NCBI RefSeq assembly: GCF_000717595.1
Contig: NZ_JNZO01000013.1
Coordinates: forward strand, 148,884-212,883
Direction: 5' to 3'
Length of the DNA stretch: 64,000 bases
From: Streptomyces flavochromogenes
Lineage (GTDB): Bacteria; Actinomycetota; Actinomycetes; Streptomycetales; Streptomycetaceae
Both the position numbers and the translations under genes were made by a program. This document shows positions 8,674 through 17,112 of the stretch, in pieces (position 1 is the stretch's first letter; each line of letters opens with the position of its first letter). The notes beneath the pieces were generated by a model that saw only the letters and a program-made list of their open reading frames with translations, did no database searches and was not told where the DNA came from.

Positions 8674-9609
8674 TCAGGACGAACGGGCCGCCTTGTACAG
8701 GGCGGTGGCGACGGCGAGGTCCTCCCAGGCCATGCCCACGCTCTTGAACAGGCGCGGACGCCCGGCCGGCGGTTCCGCGCGACCGGCCACCAGGTCGGCG
8801 AGGTCGCCCGCGATGTGGTCGGGCCCGATCGCCCCCTCGGAGACCGGGACGAGCAGGTCGCCCGCCTCCCGCAGCGCGGCGGACCGCGCCTCAACGTAGA
8901 CCGCGGACCGGACCACGAGCGCGGTGTCGGTCTCACGGGCGGTCGGCTCGTGCGAACCGACGGCGACGACGGTGGCGCCGGGTGACACCAGGGTCCCGTC
9001 GAAGAGCGCTTCCCGGGCCGTGGTGCAGCAGACGACGAGGTCGGCCTCGGCCACCTCGTCGGGCTTACCGGTGCGGGCGAGAACACCGAGGGTCCGCGCG
9101 TACCCGGCGAGGGCGCGCCCGCCGACCGGTTCGCGGGCGACGACGACGGCCTCGGCGACCTCGCGGACGGCGAGGACGGCCTCCAGATGACCGTACGCCT
9201 GGGGGCCCGCCCCGAAGAGGACGAGGCGCAGGGGGCGGTCGGCCGGTGTGAGGGAGCGGACGGCGAGGGCGGAGACGGCCGGCGTACGCAGCTCGGTGAG
9301 CGCCGCTCCGTCGAGGAGGGCGAGCGGCCGGAGGTCGGCGCCGTCGAGCAGGAGGTAGGAGCCGGTGATGCGGGGCAGCCCGCGCACCGGGTTGCCGGGG
9401 GCGACTCCGGCGACCTTGACCCCGGCGAAGGAACCGAAGGCCGCGGGCATCAGGAGGAGTTCGCCGGCGGGGACGGGCACGGCCGTGCGGGGAGGTCCTG
9501 CGTCGGGGTCGAGTCCGGCCCGCAGGACGTCGGCGAGGACGTCGGTCACCGCCCCGGGCCCCATGAGACGGGCCATCGTCGCGGCGTCGAGGAAGAGGGG
9601 CGTGGTCAC
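8674..9609 (-). CDS. Ornithine cyclodeaminase/mu-crystallin family reductase
   Basis: This 311-aa protein starts at GTG 9609, overlapping the epimerase stop by four bases, so the two are coupled. It carries the family's NAD(P) motif LVLFGAGPQAYGHLEAVL (near residue 125) and an FAGVKVAGV substrate segment. The family includes ornithine cyclodeaminase, delta1-pyrroline-2-carboxylate reductase and ketimine reductases. Next to a hydroxyproline epimerase, a pyrroline-2-carboxylate reductase role (the trans-3-hydroxyproline route) is the most plausible. The sequence alone does not exclude other imine-reducing roles. Confidence 0.8.
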   Translation of the reverse strand: MTTPLFLDAATMARLMGPGAVTDVLADVLRAGLDPDAGPPRTAVPVPAGELLLMPAAFGSFAGVKVAGVAPGNPVRGLPRITGSYLLLDGADLRPLALLDGAALTELRTPAVSALAVRSLTPADRPLRLVLFGAGPQAYGHLEAVLAVREVAEAVVVAREPVGGRALAGYARTLGVLARTGKPDEVAEADLVVCCTTAREALFDGTLVSPGATVVAVGSHEPTARETDTALVVRSAVYVEARSAALREAGDLLVPVSEGAIGPDHIAGDLADLVAGRAEPPAGRPRLFKSVGMAWEDLAVATALYKAARSS

Positions 9610-10592
9610 AGGAGGAATCCCGCTCCCAGCTCGTCGTCCGGGTCGAGGACGAAGGCGTGGGTGCCGGTGCGGTGGGTGGTTCCGCCGACCTCCGTGATCC
9701 CCGCGGCCAGGAGACGCCCCGTGAACACGGTCCCGACGACGGATTCGTGCCGCAGGGTGTCCCCGACGGCGAGACGCCCGTCGTCGCCGAGCAGGGCGAG
9801 GCGTGCGGAGGTGCCCGAGCCGCAGGGCGAGCGGTCGATCTGCCCGTCGGCGAAGACGGTGACGTTGCGCTGGTGGAGTCCGTCCGGGGTGTCCGGGAGC
9901 TCCTCGTACAGGATGACGCCGTACACGTCGTGTGCGGGGAGCGCTGCGCGGATCTCCCGTCCGGCGCGGACGAGTTCGGGCAGGGCAGGGACGGAGACGT
10001 CGAGGCCGAGGTCGCGGGCGGCGACGGAGACGTAGAGGGCGCCGGAGTGGGCGAGGTCGGCGTCGACGGTGCCGAGGGTGGTGGTCACCTTGACGTCGCG
10101 GGCGACGACGCGGGTCGGGACGTTGCGGAAGGTGACGCCGGTGGTGCGTCCGCCCGTGCGGTGCACGGAGGCGGTGACGCGACCGGAGGGCACGTCGATC
10201 CGTACGGAGACGTCGCCGTCGTCCGGAGCCGGGACACGCCCCGTGTCGACGGCCCAGGCGCCGAGGGCCATCGTGCCGTGGCCGCAGGCGGTGGAGTAGC
10301 CGTCCTTGTGCCAGAACAGCACGCCGAAGTGGGCGCCGTCGTCGTCGGGCGGCACGACGAAGCCGCCGTACATGCCCGCGTGTCCGCGTGGCTCCCGGGA
10401 CAGCAGGCGGCGAAGGTCGTCGAGGGGGCCGGGGCGGGGGTCCGTGCCCGATCCGCCGGTCGTGAGGGCGGTGGCCCGGCGTTCGGCGACGGTGTCGCCG
10501 GGGATCGGGGGGAGGTCCTCGTCGACGATCCGGAAGGGTTCGCCGGCGGTGTGGTAGTCGGTGGTGCGGACCGTGTGCGGGGTGGTGCTCAC
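9606..10592 (-). CDS. 4-hydroxyproline 2-epimerase (proline racemase family)
   Basis: This 328-aa proline-racemase-family protein has both catalytic cysteines: Cys103 in STACGHGTMALG and Cys257 in DRSPCGSGTSA. A Cys/Cys pair marks racemases and epimerases; trans-3-hydroxyproline dehydratases carry Thr at the second position. The expected reaction is trans-4-hydroxy-L-proline to cis-4-hydroxy-D-proline, feeding the FAD-dependent dehydrogenase at 1-2719. The start is GTG 10592 with GGAGG 9 nt upstream. It is translationally coupled to the reductase. No clear promoter of its own is visible. The collagenase gene lies just upstream on the same strand, separated by a hairpin, so read-through expression is possible. 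Confidence 0.88.
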   Translation of the reverse strand: MSTTPHTVRTTDYHTAGEPFRIVDEDLPPIPGDTVAERRATALTTGGSGTDPRPGPLDDLRRLLSREPRGHAGMYGGFVVPPDDDGAHFGVLFWHKDGYSTACGHGTMALGAWAVDTGRVPAPDDGDVSVRIDVPSGRVTASVHRTGGRTTGVTFRNVPTRVVARDVKVTTTLGTVDADLAHSGALYVSVAARDLGLDVSVPALPELVRAGREIRAALPAHDVYGVILYEELPDTPDGLHQRNVTVFADGQIDRSPCGSGTSARLALLGDDGRLAVGDTLRHESVVGTVFTGRLLAAGITEVGGTTHRTGTHAFVLDPDDELGAGFLL

Positions 10593-10631
10593 GAAGTACG
10601 GCCTCCGGGAGGGGATTCAGGGATGTGCACC

Positions 10632-10663
10632 GGGCCGGCCCCTCCCCGTGGAGGGACCGGCCC
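10632..10663 (-). terminator. Hairpin after the collagenase gene
   Basis: Two 14-base arms with one mismatch (GGGCCGGCCCCTCC / GGAGGGACCGGCCC) and a CCGT loop lie 13 bases beyond the collagenase stop and 39 bases before the epimerase start. It is probably a terminator, perhaps a partial one, since the epimerase lacks an evident promoter. Confidence 0.65.
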
Positions 10664-10675
10664 GGACCGGGTGGG

Positions 10676-13036
10676 TCAGCTGCGGAGGGGGCCCTCACAG
10701 CTGAAGCTCGACGTGCCGGCGACCCTGGTGGACCAGATGTCGATCGGTCCGAAGGAGCAGTTCATGTCGGCCAGGTTGTTCGAGGCGGCGCCCGCGCGGT
10801 CGAGGATGAAGTAGTCGACCGTCTCGGACATGTCCTTGAAGTTCTGGTCGGCGCTGCCCGAGTTGGACAGGTTGGCGGTGATCCGGCCGGTGCAGAGGAA
10901 CCGGCGCTTGCCGGGCTCGCCGTTCTCGACGCAGTCGGGGGTGTTGTAGGTGGCGGTGGCGAAGGTGGACTTCACCGTGGCCAGGGCCGCGTCGCGCAGC
11001 TGGGCGTTGGGGGTGAACGTGGTGTTGGGGACGAACAGCGTGTCGACCTGGGCGATCTGGGTGTCGAGGAAGCGGTCGTAGTCGCGCTGGAGGTTCGTGT
11101 CGGAGCCGAGGCGGGCGCGCCAGGCGTCGTACGCGGCGACGTCGTTGTTCCGCAGGTGGGTGTACATCTCGCGGATCAGGGAGGGCTTCTCGTTCCAGAG
11201 GAACTCGAAGAACGTTCCGGCGTAGTTGTAGAAGCGGAAGCCGTCGCCGGCGTAGGTGGCGTTGAGGATCTGCCGGAGGTTCATCCGGGGGCCGCCGCCC
11301 GCCGTGTCGTTGATGACGCCGCGGACCAGGGACTTGCGGACCTTGATGCCGTCGCTGCGGGTGGCGCCGTCGAAGAACTCGGCGGTGCCCTCGTCCATGA
11401 AGGTCGTGCGGTCGCCCTGGTACCAGGGGCCCTCGCCGAAGAAGCCGGGTACCGCGTAGCGGCCGTTGAGGTAGTGGGTGTACTCGTGGCGGAAGAGTTC
11501 TTCGAGCGTCAGCGACGAGTCCTGTGGGACTCGGCGCTGGTAGGTGTAGAAGGTGGCGCCGCGCTCGATGTAGATGCCGCCGTTGTTGGTGTCCATCCCG
11601 GTCAGGATGGGGTGGTAGTTCTCGTAGTCGGCCCGCGAGCCGTACAGGACGATGGTGAGGGTGGTGTTGGGGTCGCCGGCGAGCGGCGTCTCGGTGCCGA
11701 CCACGCGGTGGAACTGCGCCTTGACCTGCTTGCTCGCGTAGTAGAGCTGGTCGACGGTGGCCCGGTCGAGGCCGGTGCGGACCTTGATCGCGCCGTTGTC
11801 GTAGGTGTACGTGTAGGGGAAGATCTGCGCTTCGATGTCCGCCTTGCAGACGCCGTACGGCTTGCACGCGTCGAAGTAGTTGAGCCAGGAGACGATTTTC
11901 GCCCACTGCTGGCTGCCGCGGCCGAAGGTGGTGACCACCTGGCCGAGCAGGCCGCCGAGTTCGGCGGTGATCGCCGTCCGCAGGCTGGGGATCTCGCCGA
12001 AACGGCCGTACTCTCCGAGGGCGTCGCGGGCGACCCAGTCGTTGGCGGTGCCCTTCAGGTGGCCGTACCCGGCGAAGGCCTTGAAGACGGCGCGGTACGC
12101 CGGGTCGGCGGCTGCCGCGGCCTGGAAGGCGGCGTCCTGGTTGCCCGGGTAGACGCCCAGGTAGTTGACGGAGAGCGCGGCGAGCGCGGCCCCCGCCCAG
12201 GACGGGTCGAGGTGGGTGGCGGTGTGCGAGGGGTCCATGGTGGCGAGGACCCGCTTGATCAGACCGAGCTGGTGCTGCCGGAGTCCGGGGGCGCTGGCCG
12301 CGTAGAGGGCTTCGCGCAGGGTGAGGGCGTTGCTCTTCGTGACGTCGAAGGTGCGGGCGGCGTTGCCGAAGTCGGCGACGGCCTGGTGGACGGCGTTCAC
12401 GGTGGGCGCGTCGGTGGTGTCGATCTCGTCGCGGGAGTAGTCGTGGTACGCGACGGCGTGCAGGTAGGTGAACATCTCCTCCAGGTGGGAGGAGTTGCGG
12501 CCGTCGTGGGCGGCGGCCAGGCCGGATATCCGGCGGGCGACGGCCTGCACGTGGGCGTCGGACATGACGGGCGCGAGCCGGGCGTCCCAGGTCCAGATGA
12601 GTCCGCGCAGACAGTCGTCGGCGAGGACAGCGGGGTCGGCGAGGAAGTCGGCGAACTGCTCGGGGCCGAGCCCGGTGATCCCGTCGAGCGTGCAGGGAAC
12701 GCCGGCGGCGGTCGTCTTGGTGCCGGCCGAGAAGGTCCGTGCGGCGGTGGCGGTGGCCGGGGCACGGCCGGGGACGCGCCCGGCCGCGAGGCTGCCGGGG
12801 GCGGGCGCGGGTCCGAAGGTCTTGCGGGGAGCGGTGGCGAGGCGCTCCACCTCGTCGAACGGGTTGGTTCCGTGGTCGGCCCGCGGCGCCGGAGCGCCGG
12901 TCGACGCGGCGGGGACAGCGGTGGTGCGGGCGTCCGTGTCGGCCGCGGAGGCCCCGGTCTGACCCGAGGAGGCCAGGAGGGTCACAGCGACGGCGGAGGT
13001 GAGCAGGGACGAACGCACACGTCTGTGGATGGACAA
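10676..13036 (-). CDS. Secreted M9-family collagenase
   Basis: This 786-aa secreted metalloprotease has a signal peptide (RRVRSSLLTSAVAVTLLASS, then ASA). A long helical M9N activator-type region (about residues 110-400) is followed by the catalytic domain. The zinc site HEYTH is at 517-521, and a third ligand is probably Glu549 in DEGTAEFF, the gluzincin arrangement of bacterial collagenases. The start is TTG 13036 with GGAG five bases upstream. The nearby ATG at 13047 is out of frame. The leader is about 95 nt from a promoter almost identical to that of the peptide-transport operon. It would cleave collagen outside the cell, and the neighbouring transporter and epimerase would use the products. 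Confidence 0.92.
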   Translation of the reverse strand: MSIHRRVRSSLLTSAVAVTLLASSGQTGASAADTDARTTAVPAASTGAPAPRADHGTNPFDEVERLATAPRKTFGPAPAPGSLAAGRVPGRAPATATAARTFSAGTKTTAAGVPCTLDGITGLGPEQFADFLADPAVLADDCLRGLIWTWDARLAPVMSDAHVQAVARRISGLAAAHDGRNSSHLEEMFTYLHAVAYHDYSRDEIDTTDAPTVNAVHQAVADFGNAARTFDVTKSNALTLREALYAASAPGLRQHQLGLIKRVLATMDPSHTATHLDPSWAGAALAALSVNYLGVYPGNQDAAFQAAAAADPAYRAVFKAFAGYGHLKGTANDWVARDALGEYGRFGEIPSLRTAITAELGGLLGQVVTTFGRGSQQWAKIVSWLNYFDACKPYGVCKADIEAQIFPYTYTYDNGAIKVRTGLDRATVDQLYYASKQVKAQFHRVVGTETPLAGDPNTTLTIVLYGSRADYENYHPILTGMDTNNGGIYIERGATFYTYQRRVPQDSSLTLEELFRHEYTHYLNGRYAVPGFFGEGPWYQGDRTTFMDEGTAEFFDGATRSDGIKVRKSLVRGVINDTAGGGPRMNLRQILNATYAGDGFRFYNYAGTFFEFLWNEKPSLIREMYTHLRNNDVAAYDAWRARLGSDTNLQRDYDRFLDTQIAQVDTLFVPNTTFTPNAQLRDAALATVKSTFATATYNTPDCVENGEPGKRRFLCTGRITANLSNSGSADQNFKDMSETVDYFILDRAGAASNNLADMNCSFGPIDIWSTRVAGTSSFSCEGPLRS

Positions 13037-13137
13037 CAGAACTCCATGAGTGGTGGGGGAACGTCAATGGGGATGTGACGAGAACTGTTGTGGTGCGCAC
13101 GGTGTTTGACGAAGGTTCATCAAGCCGTGTGCGGTGT

Positions 13138-13166
13138 AACATAGTAATGTGAAATTGCACTGACAA
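13138..13166 (-). promoter_or_regulatory. Collagenase promoter with shared operator
   Basis: On the minus strand, TTGTCA (13166-13161) and TATGTT (13143-13138) flank a 17-base spacer, GTGCAATTTCACATTAC. Over 31 bases this matches the transporter promoter at 2847-2877 at all but one position. Conservation of the spacer as well as the hexamers, with divergence on both sides, indicates an operator inside the promoter. The predicted start is near 13131. Confidence 0.75.
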
Positions 13167-13292
13167 CCCCTCTGCGGCCATGAGTTACCCGAGGTTGCCG
13201 CCGGCCGGCCCGGCGGAGGAACCGATCCCCCGCATCCTGCGTGACCTCTTGACGTGGTGTCGGCTGGTGGCGAGGGAAGCGGAGACGACCGG

Positions 13293-13865
13293 ATGCGGGC
13301 TCGAACGATGGTGAACGCGGCGGTGGCGGCCTGCGTGGCTCTGGTGGCGTGTGCGTGCGGTCCGGAGCAGACGAAGGAGGACGCGGGCGCGAAGCCTTCA
13401 CCGCCGGCCGCGTCCGCATCCGGGTCGACGCGGGCCGAAGAGCCGCAGGCCACACCGACCGCGATCGCTCGGACCGGGAAGCCGTCGGCTGTCCCGACCG
13501 GCGAGCTGCCCTCCGCCAGGACGAAGGAGGGCGCGATCCGGCGCTACGAGCAGTACCTCCACGCCCTCGGCCACGAGGACATCGACACGGTCTGTGACGT
13601 GGCCGGGCCCGCCGCCGAGCAGGCGGAGAACCAGGGATTCGGCCCGTGCACGTCGACGTACACCGCCGTCTTCCAGATGATCTCGCCCGCGCAGAAGAAG
13701 GCCCTGCAGACCGCGACGGTCGACCCGCAGCGCGTCGCCGTCCGCACGCCCGGAAAGATCGAGATGCCGGTCGAGGCGGTCAGGTCATCCGCCACCTTCT
13801 CCGAGAGCGACCTCGGCAACTACACCCTGGAGTACCTCAGGGACGACTGGTACATCACCGACTGA
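13293..13865 (+). CDS. Putative lipoprotein of unknown function
   Basis: The 190-aa product starts at ATG 13293, with GGAG 8 nt upstream. A hydrophobic signal (VNAAVAACVALVAC) contains a plausible lipobox at Cys20 or Cys22. A Pro/Ser/Ala/Thr-rich spacer (about 25-75) leads to a compact domain with two cysteines (DTVCDV, FGPCTS) that ends LEYLRDDWYITD. The domain resembles the small membrane-anchored NTF2/Mce-associated-like proteins of actinomycetes in layout only, and I do not assign a family. It is convergent with the frameshifted gene that follows. It has no visible link to the collagen genes apart from position. Confidence 0.8.
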   Translation: MRARTMVNAAVAACVALVACACGPEQTKEDAGAKPSPPAASASGSTRAEEPQATPTAIARTGKPSAVPTGELPSARTKEGAIRRYEQYLHALGHEDIDTVCDVAGPAAEQAENQGFGPCTSTYTAVFQMISPAQKKALQTATVDPQRVAVRTPGKIEMPVEAVRSSATFSESDLGNYTLEYLRDDWYITD

Positions 13866-13920
13866 CCCCGAAGCCCGTCCTGCGCGGCCCCGCGCGCCGG
13901 GCCTGGCGAGGCGTCGGGCG

Positions 13921-14804
13921 CTACGCCCTGCCGAAGCGGCGCCAGAATCCGGAGCGCTTCTCCTGGGGTGCGCTCCCCGGGGGCGGACTTCCAGTGACCA
14001 GTCGCCCGCTCCTTCGACGACCCCCACGAGCAGGGGCCCCTCCGGCAGCGCGCGCGTGCCCTTCGGGCTCCGGCCGGACTCGCTCGCCAGGGCGACCGGG
14101 AACGGCGCGGGGGCATCGGGGCGACGCGGCTCGTACCCCCTGACCCGCAGGGACCCTGTCGCCTCCGCCGGACGCAGACGGGTGACCAGCTCACCGGCGG
14201 GCCCGGTGTGCAGCAGCACCTCGGAGCCCCTGCCGGTAGCCGCCTCGCCGAGCCGGCGCACCGTGGTCACGGGTCGGATCACGATCGTCCACTCGTCGTG
14301 GTCGTCGCAGCTGACGCGGAAGCGCAGCGGGTACAGGTTGTCGCACCACATCGCCCGCCGCTCGAACCGCTGGGAGGTGTCCGAGTCACCGAGGCCGCAG
14401 GCCTCCCTGCCGTTCCAGTCGATGGAGTCCAGGCCGAAGAAACCCTTGCCGGTCCGGGCGAATTCGACCAGGACATAGCCGGGCGGTGGGGTCGTGTCCA
14501 TGGCGAACTTGGCACTGCCCCGGCCGCTCCAGACGATGTCGTCGAACTCCCCCCCGAGGATCCCCGCGGCGGCGACCGCCTCGGGCGACGGGGCCGGCGA
14601 GGGGACCACCGGGATCGCGCCCGGCCCACGGGACGGGGTCCGGGGCGAGCTCCGGACCGAAGGCCGGCTCGGGGCCCGGGCTCCGGTCTGCGCCTCGGGC
14701 GAGGCCTGCGCGAAGGCACGCGGTGCGTACGAGCCCGCGCCGTACGCCCCGGCCTCACCCTTCGTCAGCTCCGAGCCGCCGCCGCGCGGGCCATCGGCGC
14801 TCAC
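13921..14804 (-). pseudogene. Hypothetical protein gene with C-terminal frameshift
   Basis: A coherent minus-strand frame runs from GTG 14804: a Pro/Ala/Ser-rich N-terminus, then a globular part including DDIVWSGRGSAKFAMD, GREACGLGD and CDDHDEWTIVIRPV. At the C/G run near 13976-13985 the frame fails and would run on antisense into the lipoprotein gene. A one-base insertion (or two-base loss) restores a natural end, EKRSGFWRRFGRA, with a stop at 13921-13923. This could be a real frameshift or a base-call error in the homopolymer. I do not recognise the family. Its N-terminus overlaps the TetR remnant on the other strand, so the true start is uncertain. Confidence 0.55.
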
Positions 14805-15080
14805 GGGCCGGCCAAGCTCACACTGGCGCTCGTCGTCGCCGAGGCCGGAGTCGCCCCGGCGACGCTTTCGCAACGCTTCGGGTCGAAACGGGGCCTCCTC
14901 CTGGCGTTCGCCACGCAGGCCGCCGCGGGCGCGGCCGTCCCCTACGAGAGGGCGCGGGCCGCACACGACTCACCCCTCGTGGCGCTGCACGCCGTCGCCG
15001 ACGAGTTCGTCGGCCACATGTCGCCCGCTGAGGAGATGGCGAATCACCTCAGCATGCTCCAACTCGACCTTTCGGACCTG
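14750..15080 (+). pseudogene. TetR-family regulator remnant, truncated at both ends
   Basis: The frame encodes a TetR helix-turn-helix: LRAAAARAIGAHGPAKLTLA, then EAGVAPATLSQRFGSKRGLL. The start of the ligand domain follows, through MSPAEEMANHLSMLQLDLSD. No start codon is visible in frame upstream. Homology stops abruptly at about 15080, where the sequence switches frame into a RibD/DHFR-like gene. About half of a normal TetR protein (around 100 of 200 aa) remains. DNA binding might survive but ligand response cannot, so it is probably dead. Confidence 0.7.
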
Positions 15081-15496
15081 GCTTCTTCGAGTTCCTCGAC
15101 TCGATCGACACCGTGATCATGGGCCGGAACACCCACGACAAGGTCATCGGCTTCGGCGAGGAGAACTGGCACTACGGCGAACGTCACGTCGGCGTCCTGA
15201 GCACGACCCTCCCCGAGGACGCCGACCCGCGCATCACCGTCTACCGGGACATCGACAGCCTCGTCGCCGACCTCGACAAGCGCGGGAGCGAGCACGTCTA
15301 CCCCGACGGCGGACGTCTCGTCCAGAGCTTCATCCACGCCGGACGCGTCGACAGGTTCGTCATCAGCGTCGCCCCCGTCCTGAACGGCGCCGGCCACCGG
15401 CTCTTCGGAGAGCTGGTGCAGGACGTCCCGCTGCGCCTGGACTCGGTGGCCGACATCGGCGGTTTCGCTCAACTGCGCTACACCGTGGAGAAGTAG
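15080..15496 (+). pseudogene. Dihydrofolate-reductase-like (RibD C-terminal domain) remnant
   Basis: From GFFEFLDSIDTVIMGRNTHD onward this is a RibD-C/DHFR-family protein through the conserved VYPDGGRLVQSFI and FVISVAPVLNGAGHRLF segments to a normal end. The first 40-50 residues of the fold, including the YVAxSLDGYIA-type first strand, are missing. A GTG at 15113 could still start a 127-aa product (VIMGRNT...), but it would lack part of the nucleotide site. It joins the TetR remnant exactly at its 5' end. Confidence 0.7.
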
Positions 15497-15599
15497 TGAC
15501 GCCGCGGGGACGACCGACCGCGCGCCGCGAGACCGGGCGGGGAGAGAGGGGAGGTGCCATGACCGTACGGGCCACCGCGATCACGGAGCCTCCGAAGGC

Positions 15600-15619
15600 C
15601 CAGGGGGCCGAACCCCTGG
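15600..15619. terminator. Terminator hairpin between convergent genes
   Basis: CCAGGGG and CCCCTGG form a 7-bp stem with a 6-nt loop (GCCGAA), 8 bases before the MFS stop codon. It may serve the MFS gene on the minus strand and the remnant on the plus strand. Confidence 0.5.
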
Positions 15620-15626
15620 AGGCGGC

Positions 15627-17027
15627 CTAGCGCGAACGGGCAGGTCGGGAATCTGCGGTGCGGGCCGCGAGGAAGAGGAAGAGTCCGCACCCCGACACGA
15701 GCAGCCAGCCCGGACGGGTCGCGGCGGCGAGGTCGGCATGGCCCACACCCGCGACCAGGCCGCCGGCGACGGCGATGCCGACCGCCGCGCCGACCTGGCG
15801 CGCGGTGGAGGTGATCGCCCCCGCCACTCCGGCCCGGGACGGCGGCAGTCCGCTGACCGCGGTGTTGGTCAGGGGGGCGTTGGCGAAGCCGAACCCGGTG
15901 CCGATCAGCAGGAAGGCGAGGAGGATCGACGACGCGCTCGTGTCCCGGTCCAGGTTCACCAGGCACAGGCCGCCGGTCGTGATGAACCCGCCCGCGAGGA
16001 TCAGTGGACGCCGGGGCCCGAAGCGCCCCACCAGGGCGCCGGACCAGGGTGCGCACAGAGTGGCCCCGAGAGCCATGGGAAGGGTCACGGCGCCGGTCTC
16101 CAGCGCTGTCCAGCCACGGACGTGATGGAGGTAGAGGGTGTTGAGCAGCAGGGTCGCGTTCAGCGCGACGAACACCGCCGTCGCGCCCAGGACCGCCGTG
16201 ACGAACGGCGCACGGCGGAAGAGCCCGAGCTCCGTCAGGGGCTCCTCTCGGCGCCGCTCGACCAGGACGAAGCCGGCCGCGGCAGCCGCGGTGCCGACGT
16301 AACCGACGAGGGCCGCGGTCGATGTCCAGCCGAGGTGGGGTCCTTCGATGAGGACGCCGACGAAGAGACAGAGGAGCACGGTCAGCAGTACCTGGCCGGG
16401 CAGGTCGAGGCGTCGGGTGCGCTCGCCCCGGGACTCCGGCACGAACACGGCGACCAGGACGAGAGCGGCCACGACCACCGGCACGTTGATCCAGAACACC
16501 GAGCGCCAGCCGAACGCGGCGATGAGCGCCCCGCCGGTGACCGGGCCCGCCGCCATGCTGAGCCCGAACACCGAGGCCCACACCCCGATCGCGCGTGCCC
16601 GTTCCCGCGGGTCGGGCATGGCGTTGACCACGATCGCCAGGGCCACCGGGCTCAGCATCGAGGCCCCGATCCCCTGGACGGCACGGGCGGCGACGAGTGC
16701 GCCGACGGATGGGGCGAGGGCGCAGGCGAGCGAGGCCAGGCCGAAGACGATCAGCCCGCACCGGAACACCCGGCGGCGCCCGAGGCGATCCGCGAGGGCG
16801 CCCGAGACGACGAGCAGACTGGCCATCACCACGGTGTAGGCGTCGACGACCCATGCGAGGCCGCGGGTGCCCACATCGAGGCCCCGCCCGATCTCGGGCA
16901 GCCCCACGTTGACGATGGTGGTGTCGACACCGACCAGGAACATGCTGAGCGCGCAGACCGCAAGCACCGTCCAGCGCTTGCGGGGGCTCGGCGGGGAGGG
17001 CGGAGCGGCCAGGGATTTCGTGAGCAC
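15627..17027 (-). CDS. MFS transporter, DHA2-type (14-TMS) drug exporter
   Basis: This 466-aa membrane protein starts at GTG 17027. Motif C-type and DHA2 landmarks are present: LDTT/VDTTIVNVGLPEIGRGL near the N-terminus, WVVDAYTVVMASLLVVSGAL and GRRRVFRCGLIVFGLASLAC (motif A region), then SMAAGPVTGGALIAAFGWR. These fit proton-driven export of drugs or dyes. It is divergent from the XRE-cupin gene across 93 bases holding a perfect 7-bp inverted repeat. This is a standard arrangement for a local regulator controlling its exporter. The substrate is unknown. Confidence 0.9.
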   Translation of the reverse strand: MLTKSLAAPPSPPSPRKRWTVLAVCALSMFLVGVDTTIVNVGLPEIGRGLDVGTRGLAWVVDAYTVVMASLLVVSGALADRLGRRRVFRCGLIVFGLASLACALAPSVGALVAARAVQGIGASMLSPVALAIVVNAMPDPRERARAIGVWASVFGLSMAAGPVTGGALIAAFGWRSVFWINVPVVVAALVLVAVFVPESRGERTRRLDLPGQVLLTVLLCLFVGVLIEGPHLGWTSTAALVGYVGTAAAAAGFVLVERRREEPLTELGLFRRAPFVTAVLGATAVFVALNATLLLNTLYLHHVRGWTALETGAVTLPMALGATLCAPWSGALVGRFGPRRPLILAGGFITTGGLCLVNLDRDTSASSILLAFLLIGTGFGFANAPLTNTAVSGLPPSRAGVAGAITSTARQVGAAVGIAVAGGLVAGVGHADLAAATRPGWLLVSGCGLFLFLAARTADSRPARSR

Positions 17028-17095
17028 GGTGGGACCCTTCGACGAGATCGGACGCCGCCCACACTCCGGCGAGCCGGGGGCCGCGGACCATGAAA

Positions 17096-17112
17096 TTTGC
17101 GGAGACCGCAAA
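17096..17112. promoter_or_regulatory. Palindromic operator between MFS and XRE genes
   Basis: TTTGCGG-AGA-CCGCAAA is a perfect 7-bp inverted repeat ending 8 bases before the XRE start codon and about 70 bases before the MFS start. It is AT-richer than its surroundings. I infer it is the operator for the XRE-cupin regulator, giving autoregulation and control of the exporter. Confidence 0.6.

Noticed and set aside
10625..13078. An 817-codon open frame antisense to the collagenase
   Set aside because: The collagenase strand has signal peptide, HEYTH and promoter; the other strand is low-complexity.
15559..15630. A 23-codon frame (MTVRATAITEPPKAQGAEPL...) with a good GAGG site
   Set aside because: It overlaps the stop codon and terminator hairpin of the MFS gene; the hairpin explains the sequence better.
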